Shown in pieces: positions 39,298-50,017 of a DNA stretch of 64,000 bases. The notes below the pieces were generated by a model, which was not told the DNA's origin, made no database searches, and was given only the letters and a program-made list of their open reading frames with translations. The position numbers and the translations under genes were made by a program. Numbering within the stretch: position 1 is the stretch's first letter; every line of letters begins with the position of its first letter. Location of the stretch: contig JBBDYQ010000014.1 in NCBI GenBank assembly GCA_040901445.1, positions 1 through 64,000 of the forward strand. The letters run 5' to 3'. The DNA is from Thermoleophilaceae bacterium. Lineage in GTDB: Bacteria > Actinomycetota > Thermoleophilia > Solirubrobacterales > Thermoleophilaceae.

Positions 39298-40047
39298 ATG
39301 CCGTATCGCTGCCCGCGCGCCCTGCTTGGCGTGCTCCTGGCCCTCATAGGCGTCTTGGCCCTGCCGAGCGCCGCCATGGCGTCGTTCGGCGACGAGACGC
39401 TCAGCCGCGGCGACCGCGGACACGACGTCCGCGTGCTGCAGTCCTGGCTCACCCATCTCGGGGTGGACACCGACGTGGACGGCGTCTTCGGCCGCGGGAC
39501 CGAGAGCAAGCTGAAGCGCTTCGAGAAGCGGGAAGGCTGGAAGCAGGACGGCAAGCTCAGCAAGATCAACGCGCGCCAGATGCGCAAGCTGATGGAGCGG
39601 AAGTTCGGCTCCGACGAGGGCGACGACGCTCCCGTCGGGCGCGCGCGGCTGTCACGCAACGGCCGCACCGCCGTCGCGCCGGCGGACGCACCCGAGCGCG
39701 TGAAGCGCGCCATCCACTACGCCAACAAGCTCACGCGCAAGCCCTACCGCTACGGCGGCGGCCACGCGAGCTTCCGTGACGACGGCTATGACTGCTCCGG
39801 CGCCGTGAGCTACGCGCTGCGCGGCGCGAAGACGCTGGACCGGCCCATGGACTCACGCGAGCTCATGTCCTGGGGCCGCTCCGGCGAGGGCAAGTGGATC
39901 ACCGTCTACACGAAGTCCTCGCACGCCTACGTGGTGATCGCGGGCCTGCGCTTCGACACCTCCGGCCGCGGCGAGGAGGGCCCGCGCTGGCGGCCCGAGA
40001 AGCGCTCCACGCGCGGCTACCGCGTGCGCCACTGGCGCGGCCTGTAG
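39298..40047 (+). CDS. Secreted NlpC/P60 peptidoglycan hydrolase with PG-binding domain
   Basis: The 249-aa exported protein has a signal peptide (1-28, ending SAAMA), a peptidoglycan-binding domain of the PG_binding_1 type (about 35-100: LSRGDRGHDVRVLQSWLTHL, VDGVFGRGTESKLKRFEKRE) and a C-terminal NlpC/P60-like catalytic domain with Cys166 in GYDCSGAVSYAL and His209 in SSHAYVVIAGLRFD. It cleaves wall peptide cross-bridges. The upstream c-di-AMP riboswitch places it in wall-turnover control, as for other ydaO-governed hydrolases such as Streptomyces rpfA. Confidence 0.93.
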   Translation: MPYRCPRALLGVLLALIGVLALPSAAMASFGDETLSRGDRGHDVRVLQSWLTHLGVDTDVDGVFGRGTESKLKRFEKREGWKQDGKLSKINARQMRKLMERKFGSDEGDDAPVGRARLSRNGRTAVAPADAPERVKRAIHYANKLTRKPYRYGGGHASFRDDGYDCSGAVSYALRGAKTLDRPMDSRELMSWGRSGEGKWITVYTKSSHAYVVIAGLRFDTSGRGEEGPRWRPEKRSTRGYRVRHWRGL

Positions 40048-40075
40048 CGCCCGCTCCAGACGCCGCCCGACGCCG

Positions 40076-40107
40076 CCAGCCGGCCAGCCGGCCAGCCGGC
40101 CAGCCGC
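40076..40107. repeat. Tandem 8-bp repeat (CCAGCCGG, 4 copies)
   Basis: Three exact CCAGCCGG units and a fourth with one change fill 40076-40107, between the convergent NlpC/P60 and radA genes. Each unit contains the near-palindrome CCGGCCAGCCGG, so the array can fold. It may act as a terminator or be a slippage-prone microsatellite. Confidence 0.85.
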
Positions 40108-40128
40108 AAGAGCATCGGGCCCGGGCGG

Positions 40129-41493
40129 CTACGCCGCGCGGGCCGCCTGCTCACCCGTGCCCAGGGCCGCCCCCACCGCGGCTCGCAGCGTGCGTGCCTC
40201 GCCGTCCGGCGAGAGGACCGGCTCCAGGCCGAACTTGGCGGCCTCCGCGATGCGGCGCTCGGGGTGGGCCACGTAGCGCAGCTCGCCGGTGAGGCCCACC
40301 TCGCCGAAGGCCGCGAGTGGCCGCTCGGGGGACCCGAGTGCCACGCCGCGGGCCGCCGACGCCAGCGCCAGCGCCACCGCCAGGTCCGCCCCCGGCTCGT
40401 CCACGCGGACGCCGCCCGCCAAGGACACGAACACGTCGCTCGAGCCCAGCGCCAGGCCGGCGTGGCGAGCCAGCACGGCAAGGACGAGCGCGAGGCGGTT
40501 GCGGTCCACCCCGTTGGCCACGCGCCGCGGCGGCACGAGCTCGGTTGGCGCCACCAGCGCCTGCACCTCCACGAGCATCGGCCGCGAGCCCTCCATCGCG
40601 CACAGGACGACCGAGCCCGGAGCACGCGTGGCCTCGGCCACGAAGCGCGCGGAGGCGTCCGCCACCTCGGCCAGTCCGCCCTCGCCCATCTCGAACACGC
40701 CCACCTCGTTGGTGGAGCCGAAGCGGTTCTTGAGCGCGCGCAGCGTGCGGTACGTGCGCTCGCGCTCACCCTCGAACTGGAGCACGCAGTCCACGAGGTG
40801 CTCGAGGACGCGCGGACCGGCCAGCGCACCCTCCTTCGTGACGTGGCCCACCAGCACGACGGCCACCCCGCGCTCCTTGGCCACGCGCATGAGCCGCCCG
40901 GCCACCTCGCGCACCTGGCCCACCGAGCCGGGGGCGCCGGTGAGCCCGCTGGCATAGAGCGTCTGCACGGAGTCGATCACGCAGGCGTCGGGACGCTCCG
41001 CCTCGAGCGTGGCGATGACGGCGTCGAGGTCGGTCTCCGCCACGATGGGCACCTTCAGGGCGTCGGCCCCCAGGCGCTCGGCGCGTAGCTTGACCTGCGC
41101 GGCCGACTCCTCGCCCGACACGTACAGCACGCGCCTGCCCGCGCCCGCGAGGTTGCCGAGGGCGCTGCCGGTGAGCGTGGACTTGCCGATGCCCGGCGAG
41201 CCGCCTATGAGCACGAGCGAGCCGGGCACCAGGCCGCCGCCCAGCACACGGTCGAGCTCGCCGATGCCCGTGGTGTGGCGCCGGATCGCCGGGGCCTCCA
41301 CCTCGGCCAGCAGCACCGGCCGGACGGCCTTGGCGGAGCGCCGCCCGCTGCCGCCCCCACCAGCGCCGCGCCGCGGTTCCGCGGCCCGCTCCTCCACCAG
41401 CGAGTTCCACTCGCCGCAGCCAGGGCAGCGGCCGTGCCACTTGGCGCTGTCGTGACCGCAGCAGGAGCAGACGAAGACGGTGGAGCGAGCCAT
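40129..41493 (-). CDS. radA: DNA repair protein RadA (Sms)
   Basis: The 454-aa branch-migration helicase begins with a four-Cys zinc finger (VCSCCGHDSAKWHGRCPGCG; Cys9, Cys12, Cys23, Cys26). The ATPase has Walker A GGSPGIGKST (97-106), CVIDSVQTLY (Walker B) and the RadA-specific KNRFGS (255-260). The C-terminal Lon-like domain has VFVSLAGGVRVDEPGADLAV and AFGEVGLTGELRYV; as usual it lacks a proteolytic Ser-Lys dyad. The start is ATG 41493. In many actinobacteria radA and disA are neighbours; here one riboswitch-hydrolase pair separates them. Confidence 0.96.
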   Translation of the reverse strand: MARSTVFVCSCCGHDSAKWHGRCPGCGEWNSLVEERAAEPRRGAGGGGSGRRSAKAVRPVLLAEVEAPAIRRHTTGIGELDRVLGGGLVPGSLVLIGGSPGIGKSTLTGSALGNLAGAGRRVLYVSGEESAAQVKLRAERLGADALKVPIVAETDLDAVIATLEAERPDACVIDSVQTLYASGLTGAPGSVGQVREVAGRLMRVAKERGVAVVLVGHVTKEGALAGPRVLEHLVDCVLQFEGERERTYRTLRALKNRFGSTNEVGVFEMGEGGLAEVADASARFVAEATRAPGSVVLCAMEGSRPMLVEVQALVAPTELVPPRRVANGVDRNRLALVLAVLARHAGLALGSSDVFVSLAGGVRVDEPGADLAVALALASAARGVALGSPERPLAAFGEVGLTGELRYVAHPERRIAEAAKFGLEPVLSPDGEARTLRAAVGAALGTGEQAARAA

Positions 41494-41545
41494 CCACCGA
41501 GGGTAAGCCCGCGGGTGGACGGTCCTCGCCCCTATCTTGGCGGGC

Positions 41546-42109
41546 ATGCCGCTCCCGCTGCCGCTGCCCGACCCTCCGCTCGCCGACTCGCGGGTGGCGC
41601 TGCGGCCCTGGCGCGAGGAAGACCTTCCCGCGCTGGTGGCCGAGCTGCAGGACCCCGACATCCCGCGCTGGACCTTCATCCCCTTCCCGTACGCGGAGCG
41701 CGACGGGCGGGAGTTCCTCGCCAAGCAGCGCCACGACCTCGAGGCCGGGACGGGCCTCGCACTCGCCATCGAAGCGGTTGACGGCGGCGCGCTGGCCGGT
41801 GCGATCGGCATCGAGCCGCTGGACCGCGTGGCCGGGCGCGGCGAGATCGGCTACTGGGTGGCCCGCGAGCAGCGCTGCCGCGGGATCGCCACGCGCGCGG
41901 TCAAGCTGCTGTCGGGCTGGGCCCTGGGGGAGCTCGGCCTGGAGCGGCTGGCGATCCTCCCCTTCGCCGGCAACACGGCCTCCGAGCGCGTGGCGGAGCG
42001 GGCGGGCTTCTCGCGCGAGCGGACGCTGCCCGCGCATCGGCTGCACCCGCTGAGCGGCGAGGTGCGCGACATGACCCTCTTCGGGATCACGCGCGGGCGC
42101 CCGCTCTAG
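41546..42109 (+). CDS. GNAT-family N-acetyltransferase (RimJ/RimL type)
   Basis: The 187-aa product has the acetyl-CoA fold of the RimJ/RimL subgroup: LRPWREEDLPALVAELQDPD, GRGEIGYWVAREQRCRGIAT (the R-G-x-A loop, here CRGIATRAV), LERLAILPFAGNTASERVAE and RAGFSRERTLPAHRL. The target amine is unknown. ATG 41546 is preferred; TTG three codons earlier is possible. It is divergent from radA (52 bp) and its stop overlaps the convergent CDGSH gene by 4 bp. Confidence 0.9.
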   Translation: MPLPLPLPDPPLADSRVALRPWREEDLPALVAELQDPDIPRWTFIPFPYAERDGREFLAKQRHDLEAGTGLALAIEAVDGGALAGAIGIEPLDRVAGRGEIGYWVAREQRCRGIATRAVKLLSGWALGELGLERLAILPFAGNTASERVAERAGFSRERTLPAHRLHPLSGEVRDMTLFGITRGRPL

Positions 42110-42336
42110 ATGCTGTCGTCGGCCTCCGCCACCGCCCGCTCCGCGGCGTCGAAGCCGATCTTCGAGTGGGTGCCGTCACAGAACGGCTTGGTGGTGGAGC
42201 CGCCGCAGCGGCACAGGGCGATCGACTCGCCCTCGGCGCCCACGTCGTACTCGCTGCCGTCGGCGTCGATCAGCCGGATCGGCCCCGTCACCTTGTACGG
42301 CCCGTTGTGCCGGGCCTTGATCTCCACCTCCGCCAT
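42106..42336 (-). CDS. CDGSH iron-sulfur domain protein
   Basis: The 76-aa product contains a single CDGSH motif, CRCGGSTTKPFCDGTH, with three Cys and one His as ligands for a redox-active [2Fe-2S] cluster. The start is fixed by GGGAGG before ATG 42336 (MAEVEIKARHNGPYKVTGPI). It is probably a small electron-transfer or cluster-sensing protein. It lies 17 bp downstream of clpC on the same strand. Confidence 0.92.
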   Translation of the reverse strand: MAEVEIKARHNGPYKVTGPIRLIDADGSEYDVGAEGESIALCRCGGSTTKPFCDGTHSKIGFDAAERAVAEADDSI

Positions 42337-42353
42337 GTTGCCCCTCCCGCGAG

Positions 42354-44990
<2,637 letters not shown>

Positions 44991-45147
44991 GGGAAAGAGT
45001 CCTTCTGCTCGGGATACGGCCGGGATCGGTGAGCCTCCCGGTACCCCTCAGTCATCGGCACATGCCTTCGATTTCTGAGCGAGGCCGGGACCTCTCGAAC
45101 CCGTGGGCTGAGTCTAGCAACGGGGCGCGGTCGGACTTGGGGCGTGA

Positions 45148-45168
45148 AAGGCCGCGCAATGCGGCCTT
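45148..45168 (-). terminator. Terminator downstream of lysS
   Basis: An 8-bp stem AAGGCCGC/GCGGCCTT with a 5-nt loop lies 86 bp beyond the lysS stop. On the minus strand the stem is followed by TTTC, a short U-tract, so it can work as an intrinsic terminator between lysS and clpC. The rest of 44991-45253 shows no gene. Confidence 0.5.
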
Positions 45169-45253
45169 CAGGACGGCGGCCGGCGGCCGGCGTCGCCGGA
45201 GTCGGCGCCGTGGTCGCTGCCGGCGTCAGGGGGGAAGCTGATGACCCGCGCCC

Positions 45254-46702
45254 TCAGCGCATCGCCGGGAAGAGCACGACCTCGCGGATCGAGCTGCGAC
45301 CCGAGAGGATCATCACCAGGCGGTCGATGCCGACCCCGATGCCGCCCGTGGGCGGCATCCCGTGCTCCAGCGCCTGGACGAAGTCCTCGTCGTAGGGCTG
45401 GGTCTCGTCGTCGCCCGCCGCCGTCTGGCGGCCCTGCTCCTCGAAGCGGGAGCGCTGCTCGTCGGGGTCGTTGAGCTCGGTGAACGCGTTGGCGAACTCC
45501 ATGCCCATCGCGAAGCACTCGAAGCGCTCCACCAGGCCCGGCTCCGAGCGGTGCGCCTTGGCGAACGGGGACAGCTCCACCGGATAGTCCATGACGAAGG
45601 TGGGCTGGTGGAGCGTCGGCTCGACGTGCTTGGAGAGCAGCCCGTCAACGAGCTTGGGCCAGGTCTCGGAGGGGTCGAGCTCTATTCCGCGCTCGCGAGC
45701 GGCGGCCACCAGCGCCTCGCGCTCGCGGGCGGCGAGCACGTCCACACCCGTCTCCCCGAGGATCGCGTCGCGGAGGGTGACGCGGCGCCAGGGAGGGCCG
45801 AAGTCGATCTCTCCCTCGTAGCCGACCTCTCCTGCCACGAAGGCAACCAGCTCCTCGAGCTCCTGCGCGATGTCGGTGTAGTCGGCATAGGCCTCGTACC
45901 ACTCGAGCATCGTGAACTCGGGGTTGTGCTTGTGCGAGACGCCCTCGTTGCGGAAGTCCTTCCCCAGCTCGTACACGCGCTCGAGGCCGCCGACGATCAT
46001 CCGCTTGAGGTAGAGCTCGGTGGCGATGCGCAGGTAGAAGTCGCGGCCGAGCTGGTTGTGGTGGGTGACGAACGGCCGCGCCAGCGCGCCCCCGTAGAGC
46101 GGCTGGAGCACCGGCGTCTCCACCTCCAGGAAGCCGCGCTCGTCGAGCCAGCGGCGCACCGCGGAGACCACCTTCGAGCGCAGGATGAAGAGCTCGCGCG
46201 TGCCCTCGTTGGCGATGAGGTCGAGCTCGCGGCGGCGGTAACGGGTCTCGACGTCCTCCAGGCCGTGGAACTTCTCGGGCGGCGGGCGCAGCGACTTGGC
46301 CAGCAGCGCCCAGGCGTCCACCCGCAGCGACAGCTCGCCGCGGCGGCTCTTGAAGGCCGCGCCGTCGATCCCGATCAGGTCGCCCAGGTCGAGATGAACG
46401 AGGCGCTCGAGGGCCTCGTCGCCGAGCACGTCCGCGCGCGCGTGAAGCTGGATCCGGCCCGAGCGGTCCACGAGATCGATGAAGGCGGCCTTGCCGTGCC
46501 CGCGGCGGGCCGCGAGGCGGCCGGCCACCCGGTAGACCGCGTCGGTCTGCTCGCCTGGCTCCAGCCCGCCGTGGGACTCGTGGACGTGCTCGATCGGCAC
46601 GACGCCCGGGTAGCCGTGCGGGTACGGCTCGACCCCGTCCGCGCGCAGCTTCTCGAGCTTGGCCCGGCGATCGGAAAGGGGAGAGGGGTCGGACTCCGGC
46701 AT
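45254..46702 (-). CDS. lysS: Lysyl-tRNA synthetase, class II
   Basis: The 482-aa enzyme has the N-terminal OB-fold anticodon-binding domain (VAGRLAARRGHGKAAFIDLV) and the class II core: motif 1 region (SAVRRWLDERGFLEVETPVL), motif 2 (ELGKDFRNEGVSHKHNPEFT) and motif 3 (GIGVGIDRLVMILSGRSSIR), ending FPAMR. It is complete. It is transcribed after greA, and two hairpins lie in the 98-bp gap. The order greA-lysS-clpC resembles the mycobacterial lysS-clpC1 neighbourhood. Confidence 0.97.
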   Translation of the reverse strand: MPESDPSPLSDRRAKLEKLRADGVEPYPHGYPGVVPIEHVHESHGGLEPGEQTDAVYRVAGRLAARRGHGKAAFIDLVDRSGRIQLHARADVLGDEALERLVHLDLGDLIGIDGAAFKSRRGELSLRVDAWALLAKSLRPPPEKFHGLEDVETRYRRRELDLIANEGTRELFILRSKVVSAVRRWLDERGFLEVETPVLQPLYGGALARPFVTHHNQLGRDFYLRIATELYLKRMIVGGLERVYELGKDFRNEGVSHKHNPEFTMLEWYEAYADYTDIAQELEELVAFVAGEVGYEGEIDFGPPWRRVTLRDAILGETGVDVLAAREREALVAAARERGIELDPSETWPKLVDGLLSKHVEPTLHQPTFVMDYPVELSPFAKAHRSEPGLVERFECFAMGMEFANAFTELNDPDEQRSRFEEQGRQTAAGDDETQPYDEDFVQALEHGMPPTGGIGVGIDRLVMILSGRSSIREVVLFPAMR

Positions 46703-46739
46703 GCGGACGCGGAGCCTACTCGGGGCGCCCTCCTGGATT

Positions 46740-46796
46740 GGGCACCGTACGGGTGCCCTGGGCAGGACGGTGGCCCGGCCGCGTGGGGCGGCCGGG
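46740..46796 (-). terminator. Two hairpins between greA and lysS
   Basis: GGGCACC/GGTGCCC (46740-46746, 46752-46758; loop 5 nt) and CCCGGCCGC/GCGGCCGGG (46774-46782, 46788-46796; loop 5 nt) are both perfect. The second begins only a few bases after the greA stop. Neither is followed by a T-tract, as often seen in high-GC actinobacteria. They may terminate or attenuate before lysS. Confidence 0.5.
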
Positions 46797-46800
46797 GAGC

Positions 46801-47280
46801 CTAGCCCGCTTCGATCTTCGTGATCTTGAGCTTGCGTGCGGGGCCGCGCGGGACCGGCACCGAGACCACGTCGCCGCGCTTGTGGCCGAGGAGCGCGCGG
46901 CCGACCGGGGACTCGTTCGAGAGCTTGCCGTTGGCCGGGTTGGCCTCCGCGGAGCCGACGATGGCGTACTTGTCGGACTTGTCCTTCTTCTGATCCTTCA
47001 CGTGGACGACCGTGCCCACCGACACCACATCCGTCTTGATGTCCTTCTTGTTGATGACTACCGCGGAGCGGAGCTTGTCCTCCAGGTCGGCGATCTGCTT
47101 CTCGAGCATGGCCTGCTCGTTCTTGGCCGAGTCGTACTCGGCGTTCTCCGAGATGTCGCCGAACTCGCGGGCCTCCTTGATGCGCTCGGCCACCTCACGG
47201 CGCTTGGCCGTGGACAGGTGCTCGATCTTGGCCTTGAGGTCTTCCAGGCCCTGGGGTGTGAGGACGTTCTCTCTCGGCAT
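46801..47280 (-). CDS. greA: Transcription elongation factor GreA
   Basis: The 159-aa product has the N-terminal coiled coil that enters the RNA polymerase secondary channel, with the acidic tip FGDISENAEYDSAKNEQ, and the C-terminal FKBP-like domain (ESPVGRALLGHKRGDVVSVP). It stimulates cleavage of backtracked RNA. Its length is the usual one. A lone gene flanked by dus upstream (51 bp) and hairpins downstream. Confidence 0.96.
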   Translation of the reverse strand: MPRENVLTPQGLEDLKAKIEHLSTAKRREVAERIKEAREFGDISENAEYDSAKNEQAMLEKQIADLEDKLRSAVVINKKDIKTDVVSVGTVVHVKDQKKDKSDKYAIVGSAEANPANGKLSNESPVGRALLGHKRGDVVSVPVPRGPARKLKITKIEAG

Positions 47281-47331
47281 AGGAAACCCCCGGAACCGGC
47301 CGGAGGGACGCGAGAGTGTAGCAACGGCGCT

Positions 47332-48312
47332 TCAGGCCGCCACGGGCTGCACGAGGCGTTCCAGGATGCGGCGGGCGTCGGCCGTGGTGGGGGCCGTGAG
47401 CAGGTCGTGCTGCTCCCTGCGGGTGAGCCCCAGGAGCTCCGCGTACCAGGGATAGAACTTGCGCAGGTAGCGGCCGGCGCGCTCCGCGCCCAGGTGCTCC
47501 TGGGCCCGCTCGATCACCCAGTCCAGCTCCGCGATGACCTCCACCGGGGACGGGTCGCCGTCGCGCAGGCCCAGCAGTCGCTCGAAGCGCCAGGGGTTGC
47601 CCAGCGAGCCGCGCGCGAGCATGACCGCGGCGCAGCCCGTGCGGTGCAGCACCTCCTCCACACGCTCGTCGGAGCGCAGTCCGCCGGACACGATCACCGG
47701 CACGTCGAGCTCCTCCACCAGCCGGGCGGCGAGGTCATAGTCCGGGTTGCCCTTGTGCTGCTGCGATGCGTGGCGAGGGTGGAAGCCGATGCCCGCGACG
47801 CCGGCCTTGTCCTGCAACCGCCGGGCGAGCTCGAAGCCGCTGGCCTCCCCCGGCCGGTTGCCAGAGCGCAGCTTGACGGTGACCGGGAGGCCGCTGCCCT
47901 CGCTCGCGGCGCGCGCGAGCGCCAGCGCCCGCTCGGGCTCGTCCAGCAGCGAGGCGCCGGCGCCGGTCTTGCAGACCTTGCGCACCGGGCAGCCCATGTT
48001 GAGGTCGATGAGGTCGGCGCCCGCCTCGGCCACACGGCCGGCCGCCTCGCGCATCACGCCCGGGTCGTGGCCGAAGAGCTGGATCGAGACCGGGTGCTCG
48101 TCCGGATGGATGCGCAGGAACTCGTTGAGCGTGCGCTGGTCGCCGTACTTGACGCCGAAGCTCGACACCATCTCCGAGACGCACAGGCCGGCGCCGTAGC
48201 GGCGCGCCTGCAGGCGCACGAACCAGTTGCCGATGCCCGCCAGCGGAGCCAGCACCAGCCGGTTGGGGATCTCGTGCCCGCCGAGGACCCAGCTCTCGTG
48301 GACGCGCGCCAT
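47332..48312 (-). CDS. tRNA-dihydrouridine synthase
   Basis: The 326-aa FMN-dependent TIM-barrel enzyme reduces uridines in tRNA. It begins with the FMN-site pattern NRLVLAPLAGIGNWFVRLQA. The catalytic Cys lies in DLNMGCPVRKVCKTGAGASL, followed by VTVKLRSGN, GIGFHPRHASQQHKGNPDYD and VIVSGGLRSDERV, then AAVMLARGSLGNPW. It resembles the DusB group. It is downstream of coaX (51 bp) and upstream of greA, all on one strand. Confidence 0.93.
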   Translation of the reverse strand: MARVHESWVLGGHEIPNRLVLAPLAGIGNWFVRLQARRYGAGLCVSEMVSSFGVKYGDQRTLNEFLRIHPDEHPVSIQLFGHDPGVMREAAGRVAEAGADLIDLNMGCPVRKVCKTGAGASLLDEPERALALARAASEGSGLPVTVKLRSGNRPGEASGFELARRLQDKAGVAGIGFHPRHASQQHKGNPDYDLAARLVEELDVPVIVSGGLRSDERVEEVLHRTGCAAVMLARGSLGNPWRFERLLGLRDGDPSPVEVIAELDWVIERAQEHLGAERAGRYLRKFYPWYAELLGLTRREQHDLLTAPTTADARRILERLVQPVAA

Positions 48313-48363
48313 GGCCGCGAGGTTAGCGCCGTCCTTTGCGCTGCCCCCCCTCTCAGGCCGGCC

Positions 48364-49131
48364 TCAGGCCGTGTGGCGCTCCCAGATCAGCCGCAGGCCG
48401 GTGAGCGTGAGCAGATCGTCGGTCTCGTCGATCTGGTCGCAGTGGGGCGCGATCACCGAGGCGTGGCCACCGGTGGCTATGGCCGTGGCCTCCTCGCCGA
48501 TCTCCTCGCGCAGGCGGCCGACGATGCCGTCGACCTGGGAGGCGAAGCCGTAGACGATGCCCGACTGCAGCGCCGCCTGGGTGGAGCGTCCGAGCACCGT
48601 GCGGGGCGTGGTGAGCTCGACCTTGAAGAGTCGCGCGGCGCGCTGGCTGAGGGCGTCGAGCGAGATGTCCACCCCGGGGGCGATCACGCCTCCGAGGTAC
48701 TCGCCCTCCGCCGAGACCACGTCGTAGTTGACCGCGGTGCCGAAGTCGACGGCGATGCAGGTGGTGCCCACGCGGTCGTAGGCGGCCACGGCGTTGGCAA
48801 GCCGGTCGGCGCCCACCTCATGCGGATTGTCGATCCGGATGGGCATCCCGGTGCGCACGCCGGGCCCCACCACCACCAGCGCGCCATCGAACCAGCGCTC
48901 CGACAGCAGCTCGTACTCGTGCGTGAGCAGCGGCACGACAGACGACGCGATGGCGCCGTCCACGTCCCCCAGCTTGAGCTCGCGCAGGCCGAGCAGGCCG
49001 GCGAGCTCGGTGGCCAGGCGGTCGGCCGTGGCGGAGCGGTCGGTGGCGAGGCGCCAGTGCTCCACGAGTGCGCCCTCGCGGTACATCCCGATGTGGGTCT
49101 GCGTGTTGCCGACGTCGAGCGCGAGCAGCAT
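48364..49131 (-). CDS. coaX: Type III pantothenate kinase
   Basis: The 255-aa ASKHA-fold kinase phosphorylates pantothenate, the first step of CoA synthesis. Seen are the phosphate-1 motif LALDVGNTQTHIGMYREG, GPGVRTGMPIRIDNPHEVGA, GADRLANAVAAYD, and AVDFGTAVNYDVVSAEGEYL followed by GGVIAPGVD. Unlike type I/II kinases it is not inhibited by CoA (family knowledge). It follows folK by 11 bp. A TAGGGT 8 nt before the start may be chance. Confidence 0.95.
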   Translation of the reverse strand: MLLALDVGNTQTHIGMYREGALVEHWRLATDRSATADRLATELAGLLGLRELKLGDVDGAIASSVVPLLTHEYELLSERWFDGALVVVGPGVRTGMPIRIDNPHEVGADRLANAVAAYDRVGTTCIAVDFGTAVNYDVVSAEGEYLGGVIAPGVDISLDALSQRAARLFKVELTTPRTVLGRSTQAALQSGIVYGFASQVDGIVGRLREEIGEEATAIATGGHASVIAPHCDQIDETDDLLTLTGLRLIWERHTA

Positions 49132-49142
49132 CGCGGCGGACC

Positions 49143-49622
49143 CTACAGAGGGCCGAGGCGGGTGACGCGCTGTCTCGCGAGGCGCCCGAGCATGTCCGCC
49201 AGCCGCGTGCCATCCGGCAGTGCCAGGGCGGGATCCAGCTCCAACAGGGGGGCGAGCACGAAGCGGCGCGAGGTGACCTCGGCGTGCGGCAGCGTCAGGC
49301 GCTCGGAGCGTCGCTCGAGACCGCCGAGCAGCAGCACGTCCACGTCGATCGGGCGCGGGCCGTGTCGCACTTCGCCGGCGGCGCGGCCCAGCTCGCGCTC
49401 CACGTGCTTGCAGGCGTCCAGCAGCTCCTCCGGCTCGAGGTCGGTCTCGATCTCGATGCAGGCGTTGAGGAAGTCGGGCTGGTCACGCACGTCGCCCTGG
49501 GGCTCGGTCTCGTAGACGGACGATGAGGTGACCACCGTCACGGGAAGAGCATCCCGGGCGGCGCGGAGGTTGGCGAGCCGGTCCCCGACGTTGGAGCCCA
49601 GCCCGAGGAAGCCCCGGGCCAC
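49143..49622 (-). CDS. folK: 6-hydroxymethyl-7,8-dihydropterin pyrophosphokinase
   Basis: The 159-aa HPPK of folate synthesis carries GLGSNVGDRLANLRAA, SSVYETEPQGDVRDQPDFLN, the signature RHGPRPIDVDVLLLGG and LPHAEVTSRRFVLAPLLELD. Length is standard. In mycobacteria folK directly follows folP-folB; here a receiver, an HD-GYP gene and a hybrid kinase, plus one opposite-strand gene, intervene. It is 2 bp downstream of the receiver gene and 11 bp upstream of coaX. Confidence 0.96.
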   Translation of the reverse strand: MARGFLGLGSNVGDRLANLRAARDALPVTVVTSSSVYETEPQGDVRDQPDFLNACIEIETDLEPEELLDACKHVERELGRAAGEVRHGPRPIDVDVLLLGGLERRSERLTLPHAEVTSRRFVLAPLLELDPALALPDGTRLADMLGRLARQRVTRLGPL

Positions 49623-49624
49623 GC

Positions 49625-50017
49625 TCAGGCCGTGCCGCCCATGGTGTCCACGAGGCGCAGCAGCTCGAGCGGGCTGAACGGCTTGGTGAGGAAGAGGTCC
49701 GCCCCCGCCTCCTCGGCCGCGCGCTCCATCTCGTCCCCGGAGGCCGCCGTGAGCATCACGATCGTGCAGTCCGCGGTCTCGGGGTCTTCCCGCAGGCGGC
49801 GGCAGGCGTCGATGCCGTCCAGGCGCGGCATGTCGATGTCGAGGAAGACGAGCGTGGGCGGCTCGCGGCCGGCCAGCTCGAGGGCCTCCACCCCGTCGCT
49901 GGCCTCGCGCAGCTCGAAGCGCGCGACGTCCTCCAGCGTGGTGGTGATTAGCCGCCGGATGAAGGGATCGTCATCGACGATCAGGACGGTGTCACCCTTG
50001 CGGGTACCGGCGCTCAT
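49625..50017 (-). CDS. Single-domain response regulator
   Basis: The 130-aa protein is a CheY-like receiver only: acidic pocket LIVDDDPFI, phosphoacceptor Asp60 (LVFLDIDMPRLDG), Thr in VMLTAASG and Lys in LFLTKPFSPLELL. With no output domain it must act by protein contact. It overlaps the HD-GYP gene by 4 bp and that gene overlaps the hybrid kinase, so the kinase is its probable phosphodonor. Confidence 0.94.
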   Translation of the reverse strand: MSAGTRKGDTVLIVDDDPFIRRLITTTLEDVARFELREASDGVEALELAGREPPTLVFLDIDMPRLDGIDACRRLREDPETADCTIVMLTAASGDEMERAAEEAGADLFLTKPFSPLELLRLVDTMGGTA

